DNA from: Crateriforma spongiae
GTDB taxonomy: Bacteria; Planctomycetota; Planctomycetia; Pirellulales; Pirellulaceae
Direction of reading: 5' to 3'
Assembly: GCF_012290005.1 (NCBI RefSeq)
Contig: NZ_JAAXMS010000010.1
Coordinates: 1-64,000 of the forward strand
Length of the DNA: 64,000 bases
Shown here piece by piece: positions 28,169 to 36,663 of the stretch (within the stretch, counting starts at the first letter, position 1; every line of letters starts with the position of its first letter). A program made the position numbers and the translations under genes. The notes beneath the pieces were generated by a model. That model was not told where the DNA came from, ran no database searches, and saw nothing but the letters and a program-made list of their open reading frames with translations.

Positions 28169-29203
28169 ATGAAGCGAAACGGTTTCACTCTGGTTGAATT
28201 GCTGGTGGTCATCGCGATCATCGGAATCTTGGTCGCCCTGTTGTTGCCAGCCGTGCAATCGGCCCGCGGCGCGGCACGGCGAATGAGCTGCCAGAACAAC
28301 ATGAAGCAGTTGGGACTTGCCGCCCATAACTTCGAAAGCACCTACAAGAAGTTCCCGCCGGGGCTGACGACGTTCGTCAACAATAGCCCTCGGGACTGGT
28401 ACGGCAACACCGTCTTCACCTACATCCTGCCCTACCTGGAACAACAGTCGATCTACGACAAGTGGGACTGGTCGGACACGTACGAAGCGGCCCAAAACAA
28501 CACCAGTGACCCATTGGACCCGACGATCAAGTCGGTCGATGCGGCATCGGCTCAAGTGGTACCGACCTATTTGTGCCCGAGCGACGTGGCACCGGAAACG
28601 GTGTTCGAGCTGGATTATGACCGCACGGGTTATGCCACGGGTTACTTCAGCCTGTGTAGCTACTTGGCCAACGGCGGAACCCACAGCACCTACTTCCGCG
28701 ACACCGACATGCAGGACGACGGCATGTTCTTCATGACCGGTGATGACAGCCAACCGGAAAGCTACCAGCGATTCTTGGAAGACGGCAAAGCGCCGGCCCG
28801 CTTCGCCGATTGCATCGACGGCACCAGCCAAACGTTCTTGTTCGGCGAACGTTTCCATTACGACCAATTCTTCGACGCCAAGCTGCACAACGTTTCCCGC
28901 AAATACAGCCGTTACCCGATCAACCGCTGGGGTGCCTGGGCCTGGACCGGTGGCGGCAACGGCACGACGCACGTGTTTGGATCGACTCGCGTTCCGCCGA
29001 ACTATCAAACCCCCGAAGACGCACCGTCGTCTTATGCTTCGGTCAACTTGCGGATGTCGGCTTTCGGCAGCGGTCATGTCGGCGGAACCAACTTTGCCTT
29101 CACCGACGGCAGCGTCGCTTTCATCAGCGATTCGATCAACATGGTGACTTACCAAGCCCTAAGCACCAAATCGGGTCGCGAGATCCTGGACGAAGAATAT
29201 TGA
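28169..29203 (+). CDS. DUF1559 protein with type IV pilin-like N-terminus
   Basis: This 344-residue protein belongs to the large planctomycete DUF1559 (SBP_bac_10) family. Residues 5-29 are the prepilin-type cleavage and methylation segment GFTLVELLVVIAIIGILVA. The body contains AARRMSCQNNMKQLGLAAHNFES, CPSD, a FGERFHYD segment, and the C-terminal H-x9-DG motif in SGHVGGTNFAFTDGSV. These proteins are thought to be exported pseudopilins and occur in dozens of copies in Pirellulaceae; their function is not settled. The gene is followed by a terminator and then by a small lipoprotein gene. Confidence 0.93.
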   Translation: MKRNGFTLVELLVVIAIIGILVALLLPAVQSARGAARRMSCQNNMKQLGLAAHNFESTYKKFPPGLTTFVNNSPRDWYGNTVFTYILPYLEQQSIYDKWDWSDTYEAAQNNTSDPLDPTIKSVDAASAQVVPTYLCPSDVAPETVFELDYDRTGYATGYFSLCSYLANGGTHSTYFRDTDMQDDGMFFMTGDDSQPESYQRFLEDGKAPARFADCIDGTSQTFLFGERFHYDQFFDAKLHNVSRKYSRYPINRWGAWAWTGGGNGTTHVFGSTRVPPNYQTPEDAPSSYASVNLRMSAFGSGHVGGTNFAFTDGSVAFISDSINMVTYQALSTKSGREILDEEY

Positions 29204-29264
29204 TCCGTTGGTCGTGACCCGACGAGTGTTTGGTCACGGCAATCCGACGCTGATCGAATCCCCC

Positions 29265-29307
29265 CGCGTCTGTCACGGGCCCTGCCGCGTGCAGACGCGT
29301 TTTTTTT
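29265..29307 (+). terminator. Terminator after the DUF1559 gene
   Basis: cgcgtctg (29265-29272) pairs with cagacgcg (29292-29299), with further partial pairing inside, and runs straight into eight T (29300-29307). It lies 62 bases after the stop codon. Confidence 0.8.
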
Positions 29308-29418
29308 GAATCGCCCCGTTTATCTGTGTCGGGGACGTCGACCAACTCACCACTTGCGAAAACGACCGTGCGGTGCCAGACGATTTTGCGTCGCACCGGC
29401 CCGGCGTGTGAATGAATC

Positions 29419-29841
29419 ATGCAACGCCACGTTATCTTTGCTTTGTTGATCCCCGCCGTGCTGTTGATGGTGGGATGTGATTCCGGAATCGAACTGGGAC
29501 AGGTCACCGGCACAGTGACCAAGGACGGCGAGCCTGCGCCGGAAATCTGGATCAACTTCATGCCCGATCCGGATGAGGGCACCGAGGGTGCGATCTCCAG
29601 TGCGATCACCGACGAAGACGGCCGATATGAATTACAGTACCAGGGCGAAACCAAGGAACCTGGTGCAGCGGTCGGCAGCCATCGTGTGGTGGTCAACGAC
29701 CTGGTCCCCGAAAACTTTCGTGGACAAGGTCGTCCGCCGAAATCGCGTGTTCGACCGGAGATGATGCACGCAGGCGACACTCCGTTTCGATTTGAAGTCA
29801 AACCTGGCCAGCAACAGATCGATATCGATTTGGATATCTAG
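29419..29841 (+). CDS. Small lipoprotein with carboxypeptidase-regulatory-like fold
   Basis: A 140-residue lipoprotein. Signal peptide ends LLMVGC with lipidated Cys20. The mature part VTGTVTKDGEPAPEIWINFMPD followed by AITDEDGRYELQYQGETKEPGAAVGSHRVVV matches the transthyretin-like beta-sandwich of carboxypeptidase regulatory domains. Proteins of this type commonly sit next to DUF1559 genes in planctomycetes, which supports the pairing here. The gene ends four bases inside the convergent SNF2 gene. Confidence 0.85.
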   Translation: MQRHVIFALLIPAVLLMVGCDSGIELGQVTGTVTKDGEPAPEIWINFMPDPDEGTEGAISSAITDEDGRYELQYQGETKEPGAAVGSHRVVVNDLVPENFRGQGRPPKSRVRPEMMHAGDTPFRFEVKPGQQQIDIDLDI

Positions 29842-31694
29842 GCGACTTTTTTGCCGCCGGGTGCACGCAGATCAAACAGCCCGAAGATCTCTTCTTTGGT
29901 CAGCCCGCTGCTTCGCGTCGGCGCATCGGTTTCGCCTTGGGCAAACAGTTCATCGAACATTTGCCGCTTTTGATCCAGCACGTCGGCGATTCGTTGTTCG
30001 ATCGTGTTTGCTGCCAACATTCGTGTCACGGTGACCGAACCGGCGGCGCCGATGCGGTGGGCGCGATTGATCGCTTGGTCTTCCACCGCAGGATTCCACC
30101 AGCGATCGAATAGAAACACGTAGCGACAGAACTGCAGGTTCAGACCGACACTGCCGGCGCCGTAACTCATCAGGATCACGTGAGAATCCGGATCGTTTTT
30201 GAAGCGATCGATCACTTGTTCGCGTTGCTTGTGGGGCACTTTGCCGTGGTATTCCAGCGGCCCGAACGCTTCCAGCGGTCCCTTTAGCTTTTCGATCGTC
30301 TTGGTCCATTGGCTAAACACGATCGCCTTTTGGCCACTGGCGGCGACCTCTTCCATGTCCGCGACCAACTGATTCTTCTTCGCACTGCTGCCGGTCACCG
30401 GGTCAAAGTTGCAGATCTGCTTCAATCGCAACACCAATTCGAATACATGCTGGACGGTCAGTGCCTGTTCCAGTTCTTCCAGGTGAATCACGCCTTCCGA
30501 TTCGGCTGCTTCGTACCGCTCCCATTGCTCCGGTGTCAGGTCTAGTTCGGAATCGCGATACAGCTTTGGCGGCATGTCGTCCAAGACCATGTCTTTGGTA
30601 CGCCGCAAGATGTGCTCGCGTGACGCTTTGGCCATCGCGGTCATCGGCATGCCGGGCGACAGATACCCCGGCGACAAAAAATCGAAGATGCCGACCAAAT
30701 CATCGGGACTGTTTTCCACCGGCGTACCGGTCAGCGCCCAAGATCGCGTACGCGAGATGCTTTTGACGACTTCGCTGGTGGTGCTGGTCCGGTTCTTGAT
30801 GCGTTGGGCTTCGTCCAACACGCACAGGTCGAAATGATTGCCTTCATCCAAGACGTCATCTCGGTCCCGCATCAACAGTTCGTAATTGGCAATTTTGACG
30901 GGCACTTCACGACTGGCCCACTGGAACCGTCGCTTGGCCTGGTTGCCTTCGATCGCCGCGACGGGGACTTCCGGTGCCCAAGTCTTGAATTCCCTCAGCC
31001 AGTTCGACACCAAGGGTTTGGGGCAGATCAACAAGACATTGCGGACTTCGCCGCTGCACAACAACAGACGAATCGTGCTGATTGCCTGCATCGTCTTTCC
31101 CAATCCCATTTCGTCGGCCAGCACACAACTGTACCGCGGAAACATGAACGCAATGCCGTCCAGTTGGTATGGGAACGGCTCAAATGGAAAATTCAATTGA
31201 CCGCTGCCGACCAGCGAATCCAACGGCGGTTGCAGCAGGTAGTACAGCCGGTCTTGAAGTTTGACCACGTCGCTGGGTGGTCGAATGCGAGTGGATGTGC
31301 GGGCCGGTCGATCCTTTTTGGGACGTTTCCGTTTCTGTGCCGACGCGTCAGCATTGCCGGAGTTCGACGTGGTGTCGTTGGGCAATTGCCAATGACTGCC
31401 TTCGGGGAAAACGAACCCGGTCGCGCGGCACTTCAGCGATGTCGCACGAATCGTCACAGATCGAGGACGGATCGGTTCGATGTCCAGAGTGTGCGTACCG
31501 GAGGGAACCAGATCCTTGACCGACCAACTGTTGGCGTCATCCAACGTGGCGACGAGGTCTTCGCCATTTCGTGAATGTCCCGAACGCATCGCGACCGGAT
31601 CAGGTCGAACGATCTCTCTGGCGGCAAGATCGGCCGGCCGAAAAGCACGCAACAACGGTGGGCTCGATTCGAAGGAGTGATCGTCCGCGGTCAT
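29838..31694 (-). CDS. SNF2/Rad54-family DNA-dependent ATPase (helicase-like)
   Basis: A 618-residue protein that starts at 31694. Residues 1-140 are unrelated to the motor. The SNF2 motor has FPYQLDGIAFM, Walker A in DEMGLGKT (about 194-201), DEAQ (294-297), LTGTPVENSPDDL, and a C-terminal helicase lobe with AIVFSQWTKTIE, YGAGSVGLNLQFCRYVFLFDRWWNPAVEDQAINRAHRIG. It translocates on double-stranded DNA to remodel protein-DNA contacts; bacterial members are linked to transcription, repair or defence. A frame opening at 31976 adds only non-coding-looking sequence. Its start overlaps the upstream gene's stop (ATGA), so the two are co-translated. Confidence 0.93.
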   Translation of the reverse strand: MTADDHSFESSPPLLRAFRPADLAAREIVRPDPVAMRSGHSRNGEDLVATLDDANSWSVKDLVPSGTHTLDIEPIRPRSVTIRATSLKCRATGFVFPEGSHWQLPNDTTSNSGNADASAQKRKRPKKDRPARTSTRIRPPSDVVKLQDRLYYLLQPPLDSLVGSGQLNFPFEPFPYQLDGIAFMFPRYSCVLADEMGLGKTMQAISTIRLLLCSGEVRNVLLICPKPLVSNWLREFKTWAPEVPVAAIEGNQAKRRFQWASREVPVKIANYELLMRDRDDVLDEGNHFDLCVLDEAQRIKNRTSTTSEVVKSISRTRSWALTGTPVENSPDDLVGIFDFLSPGYLSPGMPMTAMAKASREHILRRTKDMVLDDMPPKLYRDSELDLTPEQWERYEAAESEGVIHLEELEQALTVQHVFELVLRLKQICNFDPVTGSSAKKNQLVADMEEVAASGQKAIVFSQWTKTIEKLKGPLEAFGPLEYHGKVPHKQREQVIDRFKNDPDSHVILMSYGAGSVGLNLQFCRYVFLFDRWWNPAVEDQAINRAHRIGAAGSVTVTRMLAANTIEQRIADVLDQKRQMFDELFAQGETDAPTRSSGLTKEEIFGLFDLRAPGGKKVA

Positions 31695-32227
31695 GCTGCC
31701 CGTGCCAACTGAGAATGCGCCTCGCGGATCGCTTCGTGAATTCGGTCGAAGGGTTCTTCGACATCCGGAAAGCTGGGCAAAGCTTCGTTCAAAGACTCGA
31801 CGCGTGGCAAATGTTCCATCGCGACCAGCAAATCGCTGCCGGCGAAACGGGCTTCGGCGGCCCCGGCGATCATGTCCGGCGCGATCGGTCCCTCGTCGTC
31901 CTGGGCAGCTTGACGCACCAGTGCAACCGGACAGTCCGCCAAAGTGTCCAGCGCCATCGCTTCGGCCTGGCGACACAATATCATCGACAGCGGACAGCGA
32001 CAGCTTTTTAGCAGCACCGACGCAATCACTTCCCCGATCAAGTGATCACGGATCGTGGGTCCGAACAAAATTTCGTGTGTTTTGGTCGGACGAACGGGCA
32101 GCGTGCAACGAAACTCCAGCGGTCGCCCCGTCTCATTCAACACCAACAGCCCGCCCGTCCAGCCGGTCGCTTCGCTGTGGACGACACCGTAAAAACCGAG
32201 AGCTGGAGGCGAACTAGTGTGCGTCAT
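31691..32227 (-). CDS. Conserved-looking protein of unknown function coupled to the SNF2 gene
   Basis: A 178-residue, acidic, Ala/Leu-rich soluble protein. It has no signal peptide and no recognisable motif. The segments VHSEATGWTGGLLVLNETGRPLEFRCTLPVRPTKTHEILFG and PDMIAGAAEARFAGSDLLVAMEHLP look folded and non-repetitive. Its stop overlaps the SNF2 start by four bases (ATGA), implying translational coupling and perhaps a shared complex. I do not recognise the family, but the open frame, tight coupling and codon use support a real gene. Confidence 0.7.
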   Translation of the reverse strand: MTHTSSPPALGFYGVVHSEATGWTGGLLVLNETGRPLEFRCTLPVRPTKTHEILFGPTIRDHLIGEVIASVLLKSCRCPLSMILCRQAEAMALDTLADCPVALVRQAAQDDEGPIAPDMIAGAAEARFAGSDLLVAMEHLPRVESLNEALPSFPDVEEPFDRIHEAIREAHSQLARAA

Positions 32228-32532
32228 GCGGCTGGAAATGGGGGTGCAATGGCGGACGCGGAATCGGTCGAATAAAAAATCTGCGACGCCGACTTCAGGT
32301 GATACTTCCGAATGTTGGTTTCGGTCACCAAGCGATTCGGACTTTAACGGTCGATCCGAATCAATCGGTCAGGGATTCGGGCGGAAAATTCCAGCCTTTT
32401 ACGGGGTTTCGCTCACGACACCGCGCAAATTTGCCGGGTCATCCGCATTTCCTGGTCACCCCTGGAAACGCCGGGTTATAATCGGCCAAGTTGTCACACC
32501 TTGTCCGATTCCCGCTGCCCCAAAGTGACGCG
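32228..32532. other. Intergenic region between divergent genes
   Basis: About 305 bases between the divergent 178-residue protein and the Gln-rich protein. I see no gene, clear promoter boxes or notable repeat. Confidence 0.5.
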
Positions 32533-32997
32533 ATGTCATACGAACAAGAGCCGCTTTCGCCCATGTTTCGCATCGATGTTTCGCCCGAAGCGGAAACACG
32601 CCCCGAGGCGACTTTTGAACAAGTGACGATCCAGTTGCTGCAACAACTCGTTTCCACCCAACAGCAACAGAACAAGTTGCTGGAGTCGTTGGTGCAGCAA
32701 AACGCCGCCGCTCAGCAACAGCGTTCAAACGAACTGCAACAGTGGCGTCAAGCGAATCCGGGATTGTCCAAAGACTGTCGCGAAGCCGCCGAGCTGTTAA
32801 GCGAGGTGCAAACCCGTTTTCTGGCGAATCTGACCGAAGAAATTCGTGATTCCGGCGAGCATTTGGTCGAAGGCGAATTCATGATGAACGAGTTCGTCGA
32901 TCGCTTCGGTCCACGGATGGCCCATCTGAATGGCATCCTGCAAGTGTTGGCTCAATTGGGCACCGGCGAATCCGCCGCCCAGCAACAAGAACAGTAA
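32533..32997 (+). CDS. Gln-rich coiled-coil protein of unknown function
   Basis: A 154-residue soluble protein. The first half is strongly Gln-rich (QLLQQLVSTQQQQNKLLESLVQQNAAAQQQ), with heptad-like Leu spacing, so a coiled coil is likely. The second half is helical and charged (CREAAELLSEVQTRFLANLTEEIRDSGEHLVEGEFMMNEFVDRFG). The ATG at 32533 (MSYEQEP) is preferred over the upstream ATG at 32491 in the same frame. No family recognised; perhaps a scaffold or assembly protein. Confidence 0.65.
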   Translation: MSYEQEPLSPMFRIDVSPEAETRPEATFEQVTIQLLQQLVSTQQQQNKLLESLVQQNAAAQQQRSNELQQWRQANPGLSKDCREAAELLSEVQTRFLANLTEEIRDSGEHLVEGEFMMNEFVDRFGPRMAHLNGILQVLAQLGTGESAAQQQEQ

Positions 32998-33105
32998 GCC
33001 TTCGCTGGCTTTTGGCCGACGGACGACGTGATTCGCTGGCGGTACACGATTTCGCCAGCCGACTCTTTTTGCCGAATCAATCCGACGACAACCGCTTGCG
33101 CCGGA

Positions 33106-34119
33106 TCAGCCGGCGGCGATGTCGATTCGTTGCCCGGTACGACTGCTCTGTCGCGCGGCGACCAAGATTTCGTTGGCTCGAAATGCGTCCTGCAGATCGC
33201 TGATGCTGCGGACCAGACTGGTCACCCCACGGTGAAACTGGACCAGCAACTGTTCGCCCACGGGGCATTCGGCGTCCAAAGATTCGACGTGACGTCCGGC
33301 ATCATCGAACCAGACCAAAGAGCTGGGCAGATCCAAAAACGCGATGCCTCTTTCGCAACAAACGTGCATGTCGGCGGGCCGGCGAAACGTCAACGCTTCC
33401 TGCCACTGCGAAGGGATGTAGTTCCCGCTGCTCATTTGTGCGATCACGGGGGGGTGATCACCGGTGGGACCGAAATTCAACGTCAAACTGCGATAGCCGG
33501 ATTCCGGTCTTCCGCCGCCGCCTTCTTGGGTCGGTGGATCGGCCGACAACACCGTCGATGGTTCGCGTCCGACCACATAGCGGCACCAATCGATCGTCTC
33601 GACCAGTTCACGCTCGTTATCGCAGTGCCCGTTGTCGCCACGCGGTGACGGTTGGTCCAAACGACGGTGGCAGAACAGCATTTTCGGCTGGCCCAATCGC
33701 GTCGCGATCAGCTCCTTCAACCGCAGCGTCGCGGGGGCAAATCGACGCGGAAATTCCGTCATGAATGCGACACCGGAATGCTCGATCCGCTCGCGGATTT
33801 CGCGGTCAGCCGCCGGATCGAATCTCAGATCGCTGGCCCAATAAACCGCTTTGCCGGCTTCGCATGCGGCCAGAGCGGGCAGCCAGCCCAACCAGGATCG
33901 TTCCAAAACCAAAATCGCATCGATATCGGATCGAGCGCAAATCGCACGATAGCCGTCGACCGGATCGGCCTGAAATTCCGCCGCACAGCTTTCGGCAAGC
34001 TTGGGCACCGTCCCGTAAACGGCACGGACGTCGAAACGGTCCTGCAGCACGCGTAACGCCGGACGATGGCGTGCTTGCCAAGCGTTCCCCAGCCCGATCA
34101 ATCCCAGGTTCAATTTCAT
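33106..34119 (-). CDS. Gfo/Idh/MocA-like protein lacking the EKP motif
   Basis: A 337-residue protein with a Rossmann start LGLIGLGNAWQARHRPALR typical of NAD(P)-dependent oxidoreductases of this family. The usual E-K-P segment, whose Lys is catalytic, is replaced by KAVYWASDLRFDP, although its position after the dinucleotide fold is kept. The later region FMTEFPRRFAPATLRLKELI aligns with the family's GxxxR[FY]xP block. It may therefore bind NAD(P) and a sugar without catalysing oxidation. Single gene, divergent from the thioredoxin-like gene. Confidence 0.7.
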   Translation of the reverse strand: MKLNLGLIGLGNAWQARHRPALRVLQDRFDVRAVYGTVPKLAESCAAEFQADPVDGYRAICARSDIDAILVLERSWLGWLPALAACEAGKAVYWASDLRFDPAADREIRERIEHSGVAFMTEFPRRFAPATLRLKELIATRLGQPKMLFCHRRLDQPSPRGDNGHCDNERELVETIDWCRYVVGREPSTVLSADPPTQEGGGGRPESGYRSLTLNFGPTGDHPPVIAQMSSGNYIPSQWQEALTFRRPADMHVCCERGIAFLDLPSSLVWFDDAGRHVESLDAECPVGEQLLVQFHRGVTSLVRSISDLQDAFRANEILVAARQSSRTGQRIDIAAG

Positions 34120-34855
34120 TCACGCCCCCGTAGCGCGACGCACCGCCGACGTTCAAACGCATCGGATAGGGTCGACGCGATCCATCGGCGTAACAAGTTG
34201 TCACCAAGGCGGCTCTGGGGAGGAAACCAAGATCCCCTCCGCATGACGGAAGCTCGGATAAAAAAACGGATGCCTCGTAACCGCTTGGCTTTCAACAGTT
34301 TAGCGTTTGCACGCCGGCGAGACAGCCCGCCAAAACGGAACCTTAACAAGGCACTACTGGTCGGCAAACCGCCATGAAGCCACAGCCCCTTGCGGCCCCC
34401 TTGGCGACTCCTATACTCCGCCCAGCTTGCCCGGCAGCGATAGTCGCCAAAGCTTCGCCAGACTCACTATCTGGGGGGGGATTGGCGTAGGAGGCCGGGT
34501 ATTTGGGATGCTCGATGCGACGGACGGTCCCCGAAAGAATTCGGGCCAATTTCGTCACGGACGGCTCTCTTTTCGTTTTCCGACACGACACGGGGTTTTC
34601 GCGTGATCGATCGTCCACCTTGGAAACAGGGGTTCGTTCGGAGCAGCGTCAAACACCGGGTCAATTCGAAAAGAATTCGGATCGTCGGCTGATCTTCGAG
34701 AAGTTTGGCTGGGTTCAAGGATTCTGTTTTTCTCCCTTTTCACCTCGGGAAACCGCATCCAACGTTTGACGTCATGCGGTGGTGCCCGTCTGATTCGCCG
34801 GCAAGGTGCCGGCACCTTGGTCCCAAAGCCAGTCCCTGGAACGAGGAAGCTTTGC
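34120..34855. other. Intergenic region upstream of the thioredoxin-like gene
   Basis: About 735 bases. Short frames here have no family features. It contains an unbroken G8 run near 34468 and, 37 bases before the next start codon, the palindrome listed separately. No tRNA or terminator seen. Confidence 0.45.
34802..34819 (+). promoter_or_regulatory. Perfect 18-bp palindrome upstream of the thioredoxin-like gene
   Basis: caaggtgcc followed directly by its reverse complement ggcaccttg. It sits about 37 bases before the ATG at 34856, a position suited to a repressor operator or an RNA hairpin in the leader. Regulatory function is inference. Confidence 0.45.
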
Positions 34856-35260
34856 ATGTTTTTGCTGCTATTTGCCGCAGCCGTCACGACAGCCAGCCAC
34901 GTTGAAACGCTGCCCAGCGATTACAACCTGGCGTACAAGCAATCTGTCGCTGAACACAAACCCCTGATGGTCATGGTCGGCGCCCCATGGTGCCCGGCAT
35001 GCAACGTCATGAAGGACACCACGCTGAAGAGTATCGAACAGTCCGGCGAACTGTCTCAAGTCAGCTTTGCCGTTGTCGATCGCGACGCTCAGCCTGAATT
35101 GGCCGAACAGTTGCTGAAGGGTGAAAAGATGATCCCGAGATTGATCGTCTTCACCAAAATCGATGGTGCGTGGAAGCGTGAAGAGCTGAAGGGTTACCAG
35201 CCCACGCAGCCCGTCCGATCGTTGATCCGCCGCGCCGTTTCGCGCGTGCACAACAACTGA
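34856..35260 (+). CDS. Thioredoxin-like protein (CPAC active site)
   Basis: A 134-residue protein with a thioredoxin fold. It has VGAPWCPACNVMKD with Cys46 and Cys49, a central PRLIVF and a C-terminal helix. The N-terminal 15 residues are hydrophobic (MFLLLFAAAVTTASH), so it may be exported or anchored and reduce or form disulfides in the periplasm. GAGGAAG precedes the ATG at 34856. It is the only thioredoxin-like gene near, and no dedicated reductase is visible. Confidence 0.82.
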   Translation: MFLLLFAAAVTTASHVETLPSDYNLAYKQSVAEHKPLMVMVGAPWCPACNVMKDTTLKSIEQSGELSQVSFAVVDRDAQPELAEQLLKGEKMIPRLIVFTKIDGAWKREELKGYQPTQPVRSLIRRAVSRVHNN

Positions 35261-35263
35261 TTT

Positions 35264-35297
35264 TCGGGATTGCCGAATCCGTTTTTGGCAATCCGAA
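35264..35297 (+). terminator. Possible terminator after the thioredoxin-like gene
   Basis: ggattgcc and ggcaatcc form an eight-base-pair stem; alternatively a short ggatt/aatcc stem is followed by ttttt. It begins a few bases after the stop codon at 35260. Confidence 0.4.
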
Positions 35298-35591
35298 GTC
35301 AATCGACATGGCCTCGTTCCCGAAGATCCCCGTGTTTACGGGCCTGGGAATCGGGGCCAGTGAAAATCTGCGACGAATCGCCCCGGCCCGCTTTCCACCG
35401 GTCGGGGCTTCTGGGTCGCGTGTTTGGTGAAAAACCATCGTGATCGGTGACGCCATGTGGGGCCCGCCGATCCGTCGGGATGCGCATCCACGGCGTTCGA
35501 AAGAGGTGATTCTTCTGCGATCGTCACGAAACAGGCCGAAACTTCGGGCTGAACGCGGACGTCATTTCTCGCTAGGATTGTCGCTGCACCG
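35298..35591. other. Intergenic region before the MurB homologue
   Basis: Just under 300 bases (about 330 with the hairpin before it). It likely holds the promoter of the murB-ftsQ-like pair, but I find no convincing -35/-10 boxes and no gene. Confidence 0.4.
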
Positions 35592-36596
35592 ATGACCGCC
35601 GGTTCCCACTCATTGGTTTCAATGGCGTGGAACGACGAATATCTGAATGATCGCGTCGGCGCAACTGCAACCTCTGAATCCCCACCCACTGACGCCATGG
35701 AAGCCGAAGCGAAGGGCATGAACTTTCCAGACGAATTGTCCCATTTGGTCCGTACTGATGAACCGCTCGGCCCTTTGGTCTGGCTGGGAATCGGCGGGCC
35801 CGCTCGTTTCTTTGCCGAGCCCTTGGACTGGGACCAGTTTGCCCAGCTCTACTCGTTTGCCGTCGCCGAGGGGATGGCCGTGCGAGTTTTGGGAAGCGGC
35901 AGCAATGTTTTGGTGCGTGAAGCCGGTTTTGACGGGCTGGTCTTGTCGATGGCCGCGGCCCCGACAAGCGAATTGAAGATTGATGGCAACCGTTTGGTTG
36001 CTGGAGCAGGGGCAAAATTGTCCAACGCCGTGATCAAATCCGTCGGCGCCGGCTTGGCAGGGCTGGAACACCTGATCGGGATCCCGGGAACGGTTGGCGG
36101 AGGCGTGATCGGTAATGCTTCGGCCGGCGGACGCGATCTTGGATCGGCCGTGGCGGAGATTTCCGTGCTCGACAGCACCGGTACACGGCGATCGATCAGC
36201 CAGGAAGATGCCGGATTTGGTCACCGAAAAACGTCGCTGGTCGGCCAAATCGTGTGCGAAGTCACCTTTCAGTTGGAACCCAGCGATATCACCGCGCTGA
36301 ACAAGCGGATGCAGAAGCTGTGGATCAGCCGCAATTCACAGCGGCCCAGTCAGCACAGTCGAATCGCCATGCCATTTGTCGATCCCGATGGCATTTCAGC
36401 CGACGAATTGATCCAGAATGTTGGGCTGGCGGGCATCCGCGAAGGCGACGTGTCGCTGGACAGCCGCCAACCGAATTATTTGATCGCCCACGAAGGGGCG
36501 ACCAGCGAACAGTGCGTGCGGCTGATCGATCGCATCCGCGAACAAGTCCACCTGCAAACCGGGGTCGACTTGCAGCTGAATCTACAGATTTGGTAG
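35592..36596 (+). CDS. murB: MurB homologue (UDP-N-acetylenolpyruvoylglucosamine reductase family) with altered active site
   Basis: MurB reduces the enolpyruvyl group to make UDP-MurNAc for peptidoglycan. The FAD-binding parts are clear: WLGIGGPARFF (64-74), RVLGSGSNVLVR (98-109) and GIPGTVGGGVIGNASAGG (163-180). The active site deviates. FGHRKTSL (209-216) keeps the Arg but has His for the usual Tyr. QHSRIAMPF (254-262) has a Ser in place of the GS-x-FKNP block. The C-terminal LEPEV motif, whose second Glu is Glu325 in E. coli, reads LQLNL, with Asn330. The protein ends four residues later. Residues 1-45 are a non-conserved lead. An FtsQ-like gene follows after 67 bases. Confidence 0.85.
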   Translation: MTAGSHSLVSMAWNDEYLNDRVGATATSESPPTDAMEAEAKGMNFPDELSHLVRTDEPLGPLVWLGIGGPARFFAEPLDWDQFAQLYSFAVAEGMAVRVLGSGSNVLVREAGFDGLVLSMAAAPTSELKIDGNRLVAGAGAKLSNAVIKSVGAGLAGLEHLIGIPGTVGGGVIGNASAGGRDLGSAVAEISVLDSTGTRRSISQEDAGFGHRKTSLVGQIVCEVTFQLEPSDITALNKRMQKLWISRNSQRPSQHSRIAMPFVDPDGISADELIQNVGLAGIREGDVSLDSRQPNYLIAHEGATSEQCVRLIDRIREQVHLQTGVDLQLNLQIW

Positions 36597-36663
36597 CACA
36601 GATCGAACTGAAACGCGTTGGGCCTCGGAAAACCAGGCCGTTGACTTTGGAAGGATCAGAACG

